64,000 nucleotides of DNA from UBA1268 sp965662195 (GTDB lineage: Bacteria; Planctomycetota; Planctomycetia; Pirellulales; UBA1268), in assembly GCA_965662195.1 (NCBI GenBank), contig CBFIHA010000005.1, positions 10,149 to 74,148 of the forward strand, given 5' to 3'. The notes under the pieces were generated by a model, which was given only the letters and a program-made list of their open reading frames with translations, did no database searches and was not told where the DNA came from. Of the stretch, positions 17,320-26,257 are shown piece by piece; the stretch's first letter is position 1; every line of letters begins with the position of its first letter. A program made the translations under genes and the position numbers.

Positions 17320-18204
17320 TCAGACGGTCGCCTCCCAGGCGATTGACCGTCCGTCGAAGACCGGCCCTTCCATGCAGGTCCGACGATAGTCCCAGCCCCC
17401 CTCAGGGTCCCGCACCGGGGCGACGCAACTGAAGCAGATGCCGATGCCGCAGGCCATCGGCGTCTCCAGCGAAACCTGGCAGTCGATGCCTCGGTTGGCG
17501 GCCCAGTTGGAAACCGCAGCCATCATCCCCTCGGGACCGCAGCAGGCGATCGCGGTTCGGCTGCCGCCAGCAATTTTGTTCTGCCCTGCGAGCGATTCGA
17601 GTAGATCGATAACACTGCCCCGCGTGCCCACCGTACCGTCGAGGGTCGCCAGTTCGACCGCCATTCCGGCGCTGCTGAAGTCTTCAACATGCCCGAAGAG
17701 CCCGGCCTCGCGGGCACCCCAGCAAAAACTGACTCGTCCCGCCGGGTGAGCTGCCAGCCATGCCCGGCCGAGCATCAGCAGAGCCGTCTGGCCGATCCCG
17801 CCGGCAACCAGCAGCAGGTGCTCGGCCTGCGGCAGGCTGAACCCGTTGCCCAGCGGTCCCCAGAGGTTGAGCTGGTCACCCGGCTTGAGGCTGGTGGCGG
17901 CTGTTGTGAACTTCCCGGCGACTGCGTAGACGAAGTCGGCATAGCGAAGTGCTCCGGCAGTAGCCGCAGCTCGCGTCGGCAGCCAGCAGCTCGGGTCAGC
18001 GAGTGAGCCAAAGGTGTCGTAGACCGCCAAGGGCCGGGCCAGAAGCGGGTCCTGCCGGTCGGGGATTCGCACCATCGCAAATTGGCCGGGGCGGGCGGCT
18101 GCCGCCAGGGACGGACAGTCAAGCCGCAGCCGCCAGGTCGCCTCAGCGATCGGCTCGTGGGCGACGATCGTGGCGGCTTCCACTCCCATCTTCGGATCCT
18201 TCAT
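17320..18204 (-). CDS. pyrK: Dihydroorotate dehydrogenase electron transfer subunit
   Basis: PyrK is an FAD/[2Fe-2S] subunit that passes electrons from PyrD to NAD in pyrimidine synthesis. The ferredoxin-reductase fold is visible: the FAD-binding LLARPLAVYD, the NAD-binding LLVAGGIGQTALLMLGR and the C-terminal cluster ligands CGIGICFSCVAPV ... C. The length of 294 residues is typical. Either ATG 18204 or ATG 18189 could be the start. PyrD is not adjacent, so its partner must be encoded elsewhere. A related NADH-dependent reductase role cannot be excluded. Confidence 0.85.
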   Translation of the reverse strand: MKDPKMGVEAATIVAHEPIAEATWRLRLDCPSLAAAARPGQFAMVRIPDRQDPLLARPLAVYDTFGSLADPSCWLPTRAAATAGALRYADFVYAVAGKFTTAATSLKPGDQLNLWGPLGNGFSLPQAEHLLLVAGGIGQTALLMLGRAWLAAHPAGRVSFCWGAREAGLFGHVEDFSSAGMAVELATLDGTVGTRGSVIDLLESLAGQNKIAGGSRTAIACCGPEGMMAAVSNWAANRGIDCQVSLETPMACGIGICFSCVAPVRDPEGGWDYRRTCMEGPVFDGRSIAWEATV

Positions 18205-18234
18205 GGCTTTGGGGTGACTGCAAACAATGAGGGC

Positions 18235-19263
18235 TCAGCCCGGGCGGCGGCGACCCGCCTTCCGCCAGGTCGAGGCCTTGCCGGGACGTTTGCGGGGGCT
18301 GGCCGCCTGCCGGCCTTGCGGTGGTCGAGGACCGGCGGGGGTGCCCCGCTGGCCCGGCTGGCGGCCGCCGCGATGGACTGGCCGACGGCCTTGCGGGGCA
18401 GGCCGCGATCCTCCGGTGGCGCCAGCCGCCGTCGCCTCGCGGCGGAGCCGTTCGATTTCTTCCCAGCTCAGCCGCCGCCACTGACCGGGCAGCAGGGTTC
18501 CCAGGCTGAGATCACCGACTGCGATCCGCTTCAGTTGCTGAACCTTGTGCCCCAGGCTGGCGAGCATTCGCCTGATTTCCCGGTTACGGCCCTCATCGAG
18601 CACCATTTCGAGCACCGTGCTCTGCTTGTGCTGCGAGCGGACCGTGACCCGCTTGGCATGGACGGTCGCCTCGGAGAGGGCGATTCCCTGCCGCAGGCTG
18701 TCGAGTGTTTCAGCAGCCGGGACGCCCGCGACCTGTACCAGATATCGCTTCTCCACCCCGTACCGGGGATGCGTCAGGAGATTGGCCAGTTCACCGTCGT
18801 TGGTGACGAGGATCAGTCCCTCACTCGTGCGGTCGAGCCGACCGACCGGGAACAGGCGTCGATCGGGGGGCACCAGATCGATCACCCGGGGCCGTCCGGT
18901 CGGGTCGTAATTGGTACAGACGACACCGACTGGCTTGTGCAGCAGGTAGACCACCCGCTGAGGATTCGGGAGCCGCTCGCCATCGACCCGGATCTGCTGC
19001 CGGAGCGGATCGACCCGCGTCCCCAGCGAGGAGACGACCTCCCGGTCTACCTCCACCCTTCCGGCGGTGATCAGCTCTTCGCAGGACCGTCGGCTACCGA
19101 TGCCGGCGGCAGCCAGGACCTTCTGCAGACGCTCAAGTCCATCGTCGTCAGCTGCCGTCCGGCCGGCTGGTCGCGGAGGCCTCGCCGCCGCCGGCCGAGC
19201 GGCCGGTTTACGAGGTGGACGGGGACGACTGGCGGGTGGTTGGCGGCGGGGGCGGAGTGGCAC
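18235..19263 (-). CDS. rluB: RsuA/RluB-family pseudouridine synthase
   Basis: This enzyme makes pseudouridine in rRNA. It has an S4 RNA-binding domain (LQKVLAAAGIGSRRSCEELI) followed by the catalytic domain with GRLDRTSEGLILVTNDG (catalytic Asp) and the late motif EGRNREIRRMLASLGH. Both ends are extended by Arg/Pro-rich disordered tails: about 40 residues at the N-terminus and 80 at the C-terminus, probably for RNA contact. The start is GTG 19263; no upstream ATG is available in frame. The exact target (23S versus 16S) is inferred from family resemblance to RluB. Confidence 0.88.
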   Translation of the reverse strand: MPLRPRRQPPASRPRPPRKPAARPAAARPPRPAGRTAADDDGLERLQKVLAAAGIGSRRSCEELITAGRVEVDREVVSSLGTRVDPLRQQIRVDGERLPNPQRVVYLLHKPVGVVCTNYDPTGRPRVIDLVPPDRRLFPVGRLDRTSEGLILVTNDGELANLLTHPRYGVEKRYLVQVAGVPAAETLDSLRQGIALSEATVHAKRVTVRSQHKQSTVLEMVLDEGRNREIRRMLASLGHKVQQLKRIAVGDLSLGTLLPGQWRRLSWEEIERLRREATAAGATGGSRPAPQGRRPVHRGGRQPGQRGTPAGPRPPQGRQAASPRKRPGKASTWRKAGRRRPG

Positions 19264-19368
19264 GGGCGTGATTCTGCAGAGGTGGTGAGCGACGCGGGCC
19301 GGCCGAAGCTGGCCAGCTGCCGGCTGTATTCTCGCATGAACACCAGAAAAAGGTAGCCAGCCCTCGGC

Positions 19369-19626
19369 TCAGCGTCCTTTGGCCCACCAGCGTGACCGGG
19401 TCACCTCAGGAACCGGATCGGCGAAATCCCTTGGGCGGGCCCCATCCATCAGTGGCATCCGCAGGGCAGCCGGGGCGATATCGTCCTGCAGGTAGGGGTC
19501 GAATCGGACTGCCCGGCGGCGCTGGGCCATCGCCGGACCTGGTTCGAGCCAATCGGGCCGGCCGAGTGACGAGCAGCCGGCTGTCGCCAGGCAGAAAGCC
19601 ACGATCAGGCAGCGAGAGGACGGCAT
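19369..19626 (-). CDS. Small lipoprotein
   Basis: The 85-residue protein begins with a signal peptide ending in a lipobox ATAGC, so Cys18 would be lipidated. The mature part is short, with charged and aromatic residues (DPYLQDDIAPAALRMP) and no known domain. ATG 19626 is preferred because it places the lipobox correctly; the frame extends upstream without signal character. It lies downstream of, and divergent from, rluB. Confidence 0.6.
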   Translation of the reverse strand: MPSSRCLIVAFCLATAGCSSLGRPDWLEPGPAMAQRRRAVRFDPYLQDDIAPAALRMPLMDGARPRDFADPVPEVTRSRWWAKGR

Positions 19627-19944
19627 CAGAGGTGCTCCGGCAGGACGACCGCCGGGAGAACCGGCGTGAGAACGCGGGATGGTAGGCCTTCCTCCCGGCC
19701 TACCCAAGGCCGAAATCGCCGTCAATGGTCGCTATCGTGCCCCGTGACGAGCTCCGTTCAGCCCGGAACACGCCACGAAAACCCAATCGGCTGCACTCGC
19801 CTCTCCAGCCACCCTTTGGGCGGCAGCCGCTGCCTCCGGAAGCCCCGAGCTTGCGTTTGGGCTTTGCCGTGATCGTCAGCGCAGCAAAAACCGAACGAAT
19901 GCTCGTGCCGAACAGCATTGCCGCGGAGGAGTTTTCCGCCGCAC
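19627..19944. other. Intergenic stretch without a clear gene
   Basis: About 320 bases separate the small lipoprotein gene from manA. Short open frames on both strands have no ribosome site, conserved motif or coherent composition. No terminator, repeat copy or promoter is evident. Confidence 0.5.
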
Positions 19945-20922
19945 TCAGGCGGCAGGAACGGTCACCCGCAGCAGCCGACTGTCACCTCGTGGATCGGCCT
20001 GACAGGTCAGCATCTGGGGCTCAACGGCCGCTGGCAGCAGCAGGCAGTCGCCCCGCCGCAGCGGTGGCAGGTTCCAGCAGTCCGGCAGCCTGATTTCACC
20101 TGCCAGGATGGCCAGAAATTCACAGGCTCCCCCGGCAGTCTGCCAGCTGGCGGCGGGCGTTACCTCGTCAAAGCTGAAGTACGCACAGTCGACCAGCCGC
20201 TTCACGGCCGGATCATCGGTCGGCTGCTTCCGAACCGGTTCAACCGGACCGTTGCAGCGGGCGGCGGCGAGCCCCTCCTCCAGATGCAGCGGCCGAGGCT
20301 GTCCGTTGGCATCGACGCGGTTCCAGTCGAACAGCCGGAAGGTGACGTCGCTCGACTGCTGAATCTCGGCGACAACCAGGCCAGCCCCGATGGCATGGAC
20401 CGTCCCTGCGGGAATGAAGATACAGTCACCGGCAGCTGGTTGAATCACATGCAGCAGGTCCTCGCCCCCCCCTGCCCGGATGGCCTCGGTCAGGGTCCGC
20501 CGGTCGACGCCCGGCTGCAAGCCCGCATAGATTCGACTACCCGGCTCGGCCTCAACCACATACCAGGCCTCCGTCTTGCCGCGGTCCGGTGGCGTCCGGT
20601 TTGCCGCCGCCTCGTCATCGGGATGGACCTGCACGGAGAGCACCTTGTGGGCGTCGAGAAACTTAAACAGCAGGGGGAATGCCGGTGGCTGGGTGGCGGT
20701 ACCGAGCAGTTCCACCGGGTGCTCGCGGAGTAAAGAACCCAGTCGTTGTCCGGCCAGCGGGCCGGCCCGGACCACGCTCTGGTCGGCACCGCGATCGACC
20801 AGTTCCCAGGACTCTGCGTAGGGGCCGGCCTGATCGAGTTGGCGGGCAAGAAAGCTCTCGAAGCGTCTTCCGCCCCAGAGGTAATGGCGATAGATGGGCG
20901 AGAAGATCAGTGGCGGCAGCAT
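19945..20922 (-). CDS. manA: Mannose-6-phosphate isomerase, class I
   Basis: The zinc enzyme interconverts mannose-6-phosphate and fructose-6-phosphate. It has the cupin metal-ligand motif SVQVHPDDE and the later PAGTVHAIGAGLVVAEIQQSSDVTFRLFDW. It begins with the usual IFSPIYRHYLWGG. ATG 20922 gives 325 residues, the size of the short bacterial form; the upstream frame adds a low-quality tail. It may supply GDP-sugar precursors for the polysaccharide pathway suggested at the left edge (inference). Confidence 0.9.
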   Translation of the reverse strand: MLPPLIFSPIYRHYLWGGRRFESFLARQLDQAGPYAESWELVDRGADQSVVRAGPLAGQRLGSLLREHPVELLGTATQPPAFPLLFKFLDAHKVLSVQVHPDDEAAANRTPPDRGKTEAWYVVEAEPGSRIYAGLQPGVDRRTLTEAIRAGGGEDLLHVIQPAAGDCIFIPAGTVHAIGAGLVVAEIQQSSDVTFRLFDWNRVDANGQPRPLHLEEGLAAARCNGPVEPVRKQPTDDPAVKRLVDCAYFSFDEVTPAASWQTAGGACEFLAILAGEIRLPDCWNLPPLRRGDCLLLPAAVEPQMLTCQADPRGDSRLLRVTVPAA

Positions 20923-20993
20923 GGAGGGCTCACGGCTGGAGAGGAACGGCTCGTTTCTGGTGCTGGCAGCATCGGCCTGCGGTCCCGGCACCG

Positions 20994-21167
20994 TCAAGAC
21001 GAGCTGTAGCCCTCCAGGATGCGGCCGATTCCGAACAGGCAGACCGCAGCGACCAACAGCATCAGCATTTGCCCGAGTGAAATCGCATGGTTGAGTTCAA
21101 GGACGATCGCGATCGCCGGAATCACCAGTCCCAATCGTTGGCTGAGTTGTCCGATCATCCGCATGCG
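20994..21167 (-). CDS. Small membrane protein
   Basis: The 57-residue protein has two hydrophobic segments (LGLVIPAIAIVLEL and LGQMLMLLVAAVCLFGIG) separated by a short loop, and ends EGYSSS. Starts are possible at 21200, 21167 or 21161; 21167 follows a GGAA and keeps a short charged N-terminus. It is upstream of manA on the same strand, with 71 bases between. No function is known. Confidence 0.55.
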   Translation of the reverse strand, partial: RMRMIGQLSQRLGLVIPAIAIVLELNHAISLGQMLMLLVAAVCLFGIGRILEGYSSS

Positions 21168-21312
21168 GCAGGTTCCAGGGGCTCCTTTGGCCTGCAGCAT
21201 ACCGCTTCACCGGGAGGTCGGCAGCCGGGGGTTGCCAGTTCGGGGGAGTCGGCAATACTCCTGGCAGGTGATTGCAGCGGCAACCCGTTTCCGACACATG
21301 CAGGAGAATCCC

Positions 21313-21843
21313 ATGGCGACCTCACATCCCGGTGCCGTAACCTTCAAAGGCAACCCCCTCACGCTGGTCGGCGACGCTGTTGTCGTCGGCTCAGCCGCCC
21401 CGGCATTTGACGTCGTTGCCTATGAGTCGGGGGGCATGCAGCACATCACCAAGGCCGACCTCCTCGGTAAGCCGGCACTCATCAGTGTGGTGCCATCGCT
21501 CGACACACCGGTCTGCCAGGTTCAGACCAAAACCTTCACCGGACGGCTGGCGGCCCTCGGTGACAAGGTGACGGCCCTGACGGTCAGCCTCGATCTGCCG
21601 TTTGCGATGAACCGGTTCTGCGGGGCGGAGTCGATCACCGGCATGAAGACCGGTAGCGACTACATGGACCGGAGCTTCGGCGAGCACTGGGGGGTACTCA
21701 TCGATGAACTGAAAATTCTTGCCCGGGCCGTCTTCGTGCTCGATGCCGAGGGCGTTGTCCGCTATGCCGAAGTGGTGAAGGAAGTGGCCGACGAGCCCGA
21801 CTACGACGCTGCGATCAGCGAACTTGAAAAGCTGGTGGGCTAG
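21313..21843 (+). CDS. tpx: Thiol peroxidase (Tpx-type peroxiredoxin)
   Basis: Tpx reduces peroxides using thioredoxin. The peroxidatic Cys is in SLDTPVCQVQTKTF and the resolving Cys in MNRFCGAE, both where the family has them. The N-terminus (VTFKGNPLTLVGD) is also typical. AGGAGA lies 6 bases before ATG 21313. The length of 176 residues is slightly longer than the common 165-170. The TAG stop (21841-21843) is the first part of a sequence matching the end of the interspersed repeat element (see 21838-21900), so the C-terminus is set by the repeat. Confidence 0.95.
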   Translation: MATSHPGAVTFKGNPLTLVGDAVVVGSAAPAFDVVAYESGGMQHITKADLLGKPALISVVPSLDTPVCQVQTKTFTGRLAALGDKVTALTVSLDLPFAMNRFCGAESITGMKTGSDYMDRSFGEHWGVLIDELKILARAVFVLDAEGVVRYAEVVKEVADEPDYDAAISELEKLVG

Positions 21844-21900
21844 CTGTCCGTCGAAAAGGACCTCCATGGCAATCCTGTTCGGCACGGGATGCGCTCCACG
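21838..21900 (-). repeat. Interspersed palindromic element, degenerate copy at the tpx stop
   Basis: The sequence GGGCTAGCTGTCCGT followed by GAAAA and CCTCCATGGC matches the end of the element in the caspase-like gene (44894-44929) at about 31 of 36 positions. The remainder, up to alaS at 22104, has other hairpins, for example CCCCG/CGGGG around 21930 and a stem near 22057. It does not clearly show the other two modules of the family. The TAG of the element end is the tpx stop codon. Confidence 0.55.
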
Positions 21901-22103
21901 GAAAGAGCACTGCCTCACCCGCCTCTCCCCGTAAGGCCTCATCGGGGATCTTTGAGGGTCGTTTGTGACGCGTCGGGGCGGGCCCATTGAGTTCTGAGCA
22001 GAATCCCTCGTGGGAAAGGCGATGAGCGAGTGACGCAGAAAAGCCTTGTTCGGCATAGCACGCGGTGGAACGCCGCGCTATAGGGTTTGGGGCACACGAC
22101 AAA

Positions 22104-24740
22104 TCAGCCCTTGAGCAGGGCCTGCATGGCGGTGATGGCGGTCGTGAGGGCTTCGGGCAGCTTGTCGACCAGCTTGCCGCCGGCCTGGGCCAGGTCTGGC
22201 CGCCCGCCGCCCCGGCCGCCCACCATGGCGGCCGGTTCCTTGATCCAGCTGCCCGCAGAGATGCCCCGCGCCTCGAGTTCCCGGCTGATGCCGGCAACCA
22301 GCGTGACCTTGTCACCCTCCGCCGCCCCGAACAGAACGGCGATTGGGCTGGCCTTTTGCCGCAGCTGGTCGATGCACTGCCGCATGGCGGCGGCATCGCA
22401 GTTCGGGGCGTCAGCAACCACGATCCGGATGCCATCCTGCTCGGTAGCCTGCTCAAGCAGGGTCTCGACCGAAAGCCCGGCCGCTGCTCCGCTCCGCCGC
22501 TTCTTCAGGTCCTTCAGTTCCTTTGTCAGGGCCGCCAGCCGGGTGGGCAGGTCGGCCACCGGCACCTTGAGTGTTGCCGCTGCCGTGCTGAGCGTCGCTT
22601 CCGCCTGGCAGAACCGCTCCATCGCCCGGCGGCCGGTCACGGCCACCACCCGTCTGGTGCCAGCCGAGACACTCTCTTCACCGATGATCTTGACCAGGCC
22701 GATCTCGCCCGTGTTGGTCACATGGGTGCCGCCGCAGAGTTCCCGGCTGAGCCCGTCCATCGTCACCATCCGGACGACATCGGGGTATTTCTCGCCGAAC
22801 AACATCATTGCGCCGGCATGCCGGGCCTCGGCCAGCGGCAACAGCGCCGCCGTCACCGGCGCCGCCGCCAGCGTGCTGTCGTTGACCATCGCCTCGATCT
22901 GCCCGAGGGTTTCATCACCGACTGAGCTGCTGTGGCTGAAATCGAACCGCAGGTGGTCGGCATCAACCTTCGACCCCTGCTGGACCGCGTGCGGCCCGAG
23001 ATAGTGCTGCAGAGCGGCATGCACCAGATGGGTGGCCGAGTGGGCCCGACGGATGGCTGCCCGCCGCTGGCTGTCGACCACCGTCCGGACGCTCTGCCCC
23101 AGTTCAAGTGAGCCCTCCCTCAGGTGGCCGATGTGCAGCATGAAGCCACCCTCACGCTGGGTGTCGAGCACCTCGAAACGGCCAGCCGGACCCTCCAGCC
23201 AGCCGGTGTCGCCGACCTGCCCACCCGATTCACCGTAAAAGCTGGTTTGGTCAAGCACGATCGTCACCAGCCGGTGTGGCTCGCTGCGGATGTCGGCGGC
23301 GGGTGGCCCGAGTTCCTCGAGGGACTCACAGAGCCGGTCCTGGGCGATGATGCCGACGATCTTGCCATTCGTCTCGAGCGTTTCGTAGCCGACGAACTCC
23401 GAGCCGTGCATCGCCTTCTTCAGCGCATCGAGCGGCCCCGAGGTGAACAGTTCCACCCGCGAGCCGGCTCCCGAACGCTGGCCGTGGGCCTCCATCGCAT
23501 CCTGGAACCCATTCCAATCGAAGGCACAGTTCCGTTCCGCGGCCAAGGTTTCGAGCAGTTCCGGCGGAAAGCCATAGGTCGTGTAGAGTTCGCAGGCATC
23601 CTCACCGCCGACCAGCCCGCCCCCGGCCGACTCGATCGAGTCGAACAGCTTTTCGATCCGGGACAGGCCGCCGTCGATCGTTGCCAGGAATGACTCCTCT
23701 TCCCGCTTGATCACCTCGCTGACCCGTTCGACGGTTTCGGCCAGTTCGGGATAGCCGCGGTTCATCTGGGCCGCCACCGTGGCGGGCAGGCTGTGCAGGA
23801 ACGGTTCCCGCATGCCCATCTGCCAGCCGTCGAGCACCGCCCGACGCAGCAGTCGTTTGACGACATACTTCTCTTCGTTGTTACCGGGCAGCACATTCTC
23901 GTGGATTGCAAAGCTGCAGGCCCGGACGTGGTCGGCAATGCGGCGAATCCGGCGGCCGTCGTCAGCCTCGGGCAGATACCGCCGCTGGCAGGTCTCGGCC
24001 ACCGCCTCGACCAGCGGCAGCAGGATGTCGATGTGGAAGTTACTGTCAACACCCTGCAGCACAGCCGCGGTTCGCTCCAGGCCCATGCCGGTATCGATGT
24101 TGCGGCTGGGGAGGGACTTGAGATTGTCGGGCGGATCGCCAACCCGATTGAACTGAGTGAAGACGAGATTCCAGATCTCGACGTCGCTGCCATTGGGCAT
24201 CTGGTAGAAGATTTCACTGCAGGGCCCGCAGACGCCGTCCGGCCCCTGCGAGGGCGCACTGGCCGGCCAGAAGTTGTCATCCTCGCCCATCCGGGTGATC
24301 CGGGTGGCCGGCACGCCGACCTCGTCCGACCAGATGCAGTAGGCCTCGTTGTCATCCTCGTAGACGGTGATCGACAGCTTTTCTGGATCGATGTCGAGCC
24401 AGTCGCGGCTGGTGAGAAATTCCCAGGCCCAGAGGATCGCCTCACGCTTGAAATAGTCACCGAAACTGAAGTTGCCCAGCATTTCAAAGAAGGTGTGATG
24501 CCGGGGGGTGCGGCCGACGTTGTCGATATCACCGGTCCGCAGGCACTTCTGGCAGCTTGTTGCCCGAGTGAACTCAAGCCGGCACTTGCCCAGGAAGTGG
24601 TCCTTGAACTGGTTCATGCCGGCCGGCGTGAACAGCACCGATGGATCCCACCGCGGCACCAGCACATCACTCGGCCGCCGGACGCAGCCCTTCGACTCGA
24701 AAAAGGTGAGGTAGGCCTCCCGGAGGTCGTCTGCCTTCAT
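22104..24740 (-). CDS. alaS: Alanyl-tRNA synthetase
   Basis: AlaRS charges tRNA-Ala and edits mischarged Ser and Gly. The class II aminoacylation domain begins LREAYLTFFESKGC and includes FTPAGMNQFKDHFLG and GNFSFGDYFK. The editing domain has AHSATHLVHAALQ and the CGGTHV motif (zinc ligands His, His, Cys, His). The C-terminal region ends with the GGGRPDLAQAGG segment. The length of 878 residues is normal, and the sequence is complete. Confidence 0.97.
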   Translation of the reverse strand: MKADDLREAYLTFFESKGCVRRPSDVLVPRWDPSVLFTPAGMNQFKDHFLGKCRLEFTRATSCQKCLRTGDIDNVGRTPRHHTFFEMLGNFSFGDYFKREAILWAWEFLTSRDWLDIDPEKLSITVYEDDNEAYCIWSDEVGVPATRITRMGEDDNFWPASAPSQGPDGVCGPCSEIFYQMPNGSDVEIWNLVFTQFNRVGDPPDNLKSLPSRNIDTGMGLERTAAVLQGVDSNFHIDILLPLVEAVAETCQRRYLPEADDGRRIRRIADHVRACSFAIHENVLPGNNEEKYVVKRLLRRAVLDGWQMGMREPFLHSLPATVAAQMNRGYPELAETVERVSEVIKREEESFLATIDGGLSRIEKLFDSIESAGGGLVGGEDACELYTTYGFPPELLETLAAERNCAFDWNGFQDAMEAHGQRSGAGSRVELFTSGPLDALKKAMHGSEFVGYETLETNGKIVGIIAQDRLCESLEELGPPAADIRSEPHRLVTIVLDQTSFYGESGGQVGDTGWLEGPAGRFEVLDTQREGGFMLHIGHLREGSLELGQSVRTVVDSQRRAAIRRAHSATHLVHAALQHYLGPHAVQQGSKVDADHLRFDFSHSSSVGDETLGQIEAMVNDSTLAAAPVTAALLPLAEARHAGAMMLFGEKYPDVVRMVTMDGLSRELCGGTHVTNTGEIGLVKIIGEESVSAGTRRVVAVTGRRAMERFCQAEATLSTAAATLKVPVADLPTRLAALTKELKDLKKRRSGAAAGLSVETLLEQATEQDGIRIVVADAPNCDAAAMRQCIDQLRQKASPIAVLFGAAEGDKVTLVAGISRELEARGISAGSWIKEPAAMVGGRGGGRPDLAQAGGKLVDKLPEALTTAITAMQALLKG

Positions 24741-24855
24741 GAACTCATCGACTCCAAAACGTCACAGCCAAACGCGAACGCGGCCGCACTATACCTGCTT
24801 TCCGGGCGGAAAACAGGCCGGCGGCCGTCGCTCGTGGCCCGAAAGCTGAGCGGGC

Positions 24856-26061
24856 TCACTCCTCGCTGTCGCCGTCGGCTTTGGTCTCTTTTTCGACCTC
24901 AAGCAGTGGCTCGCGGCTGGCGATGATTTTTTGCCGGAGATCCTCGGCGATCTCGGGGTTTTCCTTGAGATAGCCCCGGGCTTTTTCCCGGCCCTGGCCG
25001 AGGTGGGCGTCACCGTAGCGCATCCAGGTGCCCGACTTTTCAATCAGCTTGGCCGCCAGCCCGAGGTCGATCAGGTCGCCCTCCGCACTGATCCCATCGG
25101 AATGCATCATATCGAACTCGGCCACCCGGAACGGTGGAGCAACCTTGTTCTTGACCACCTTGACCCGCACCCGCTGGCCAACCACCTCCTCGCCATCCTT
25201 CAGCCCACCGATCCGCCGGACATCGATGCGGCAGGAGGAGTAGAACTTCAGGGCGCGGCCACCCGGCGTCGTTTCGGGGCTGCCGAACATCACACCGATC
25301 TTTTCACGGATCTGGTTGATGAAGATGACGCAGGTCTTGCTTTTGGCGATCGCTCCGGTCAGCTTCCGCATCGCCTGGCTCATCAGTCGGGCCTGGAGCC
25401 CGACGAAGGAGTCGCCGATCTCGCCATCGAGTTCCTTCTGTGGAACAAGTGCCGCAACCGAGTCGATCACGATGATGTCGACGGCGTTCGACTTGATCAG
25501 CAACTCGGCGATCTGCATTGCCTCCTCGCCACTGGTTGGCTGACTGACCAGAAGCGTCTCCAGCGCGATGCCGAGTTTCTTCGCCCAACTCGGGTCGAGC
25601 GCGTGCTCGGCATCGATGAAGGCGGCGACACCGCCGGCCTGCTGGGCGGACGCCACGGCATGCAGGGCCAGAGTGGTCTTGCCGCTCGATTCGGGGCCAA
25701 AAACCTCGATGATGCGGCCCCGCGGAAAGCCCTTGCCGCCGAGGGCGAGATCGACCGACAGGCTGCCGCTGGGAATGCCGTCGGCCGCCGCCTTCGCATC
25801 GGAGCCGAGCGGCATGATCGAGCCCAGGCCGAACTCCTTTTCGATCTGGGCAAGGGTATTTTTGAGTAACGGATTGTCGTCGATGAAGGACGAGACGGCC
25901 GTGTCCCCCCCTTTCTTGGCACCGCCGCGGGGGGCGGCTGCCTTGGTGGTTGTTTGTTTGGCTTTGGCCATACGGCTGTCGGTTCCTTCCTTGCTGGTTG
26001 ATGTTGCCTTGGTGGCTGGGAGTGAGGTCTTGGCAGGCGCTGGTTTTGCTGCAGTGATCAT
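24856..26061 (-). CDS. recA: RecA recombinase
   Basis: RecA forms filaments on single-stranded DNA for recombination and to trigger the SOS response. Walker A GPESSGKTT, the IIVIDSVAALVP Walker B strand, loop L1/L2 residues (FINQIREKIGVMFGSPETTPGGRALKF split by L2) and the acidic tail are intact. Two starts are possible. ATG 26061 has AAGGAG 7 bases upstream and adds a 30-residue Ala/Lys/Thr-rich tail. ATG 25971 (MAKAKQ) has AAGGAAGGAA further upstream and matches usual RecA lengths (371 residues). I give the longer form because its ribosome site is the better one. Confidence 0.95.
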   Translation of the reverse strand: MITAAKPAPAKTSLPATKATSTSKEGTDSRMAKAKQTTTKAAAPRGGAKKGGDTAVSSFIDDNPLLKNTLAQIEKEFGLGSIMPLGSDAKAAADGIPSGSLSVDLALGGKGFPRGRIIEVFGPESSGKTTLALHAVASAQQAGGVAAFIDAEHALDPSWAKKLGIALETLLVSQPTSGEEAMQIAELLIKSNAVDIIVIDSVAALVPQKELDGEIGDSFVGLQARLMSQAMRKLTGAIAKSKTCVIFINQIREKIGVMFGSPETTPGGRALKFYSSCRIDVRRIGGLKDGEEVVGQRVRVKVVKNKVAPPFRVAEFDMMHSDGISAEGDLIDLGLAAKLIEKSGTWMRYGDAHLGQGREKARGYLKENPEIAEDLRQKIIASREPLLEVEKETKADGDSEE

Positions 26062-26106
26062 CGGCCGACTCCTTGCAGGATGTTTCCGCTTCTGGCCGGC
26101 TGGCGG

Positions 26107-26125
26107 TCACACTCCATGAGTGTGA
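26107..26125 (-). promoter_or_regulatory. Palindrome in the recA leader
   Basis: TCACACTC-CAT-GAGTGTGA is a perfect 8-base inverted repeat in the transcribed leader, about 45 bases before the longer recA start. It could be an operator or an RNA hairpin. Its position downstream of the putative promoter fits either. Confidence 0.4.
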
Positions 26126-26214
26126 TGAAATCCCAACAAACCGGCTACGTGGGGGCTGGGAATCGACCGCGGTCGTTCGCCACCCCGCCACAATCACGAA
26201 AGGTGAACCTGCGT

Positions 26215-26243
26215 ATAGTATCGGCTTTCGGGCCAGCCTGCAA
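26215..26243 (-). promoter_or_regulatory. Possible recA promoter
   Basis: On the minus strand TTGCAG (26243-26238) and TACTAT (26220-26215) are separated by 17 bases, between the upstream sugar-kinase gene and recA. The -10 is followed by ACG, giving TACTATACG, similar to TACTGTACG at the imuA promoter. Confidence 0.45.
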
Positions 26244-26257
26244 GCAGAAAAACGACA

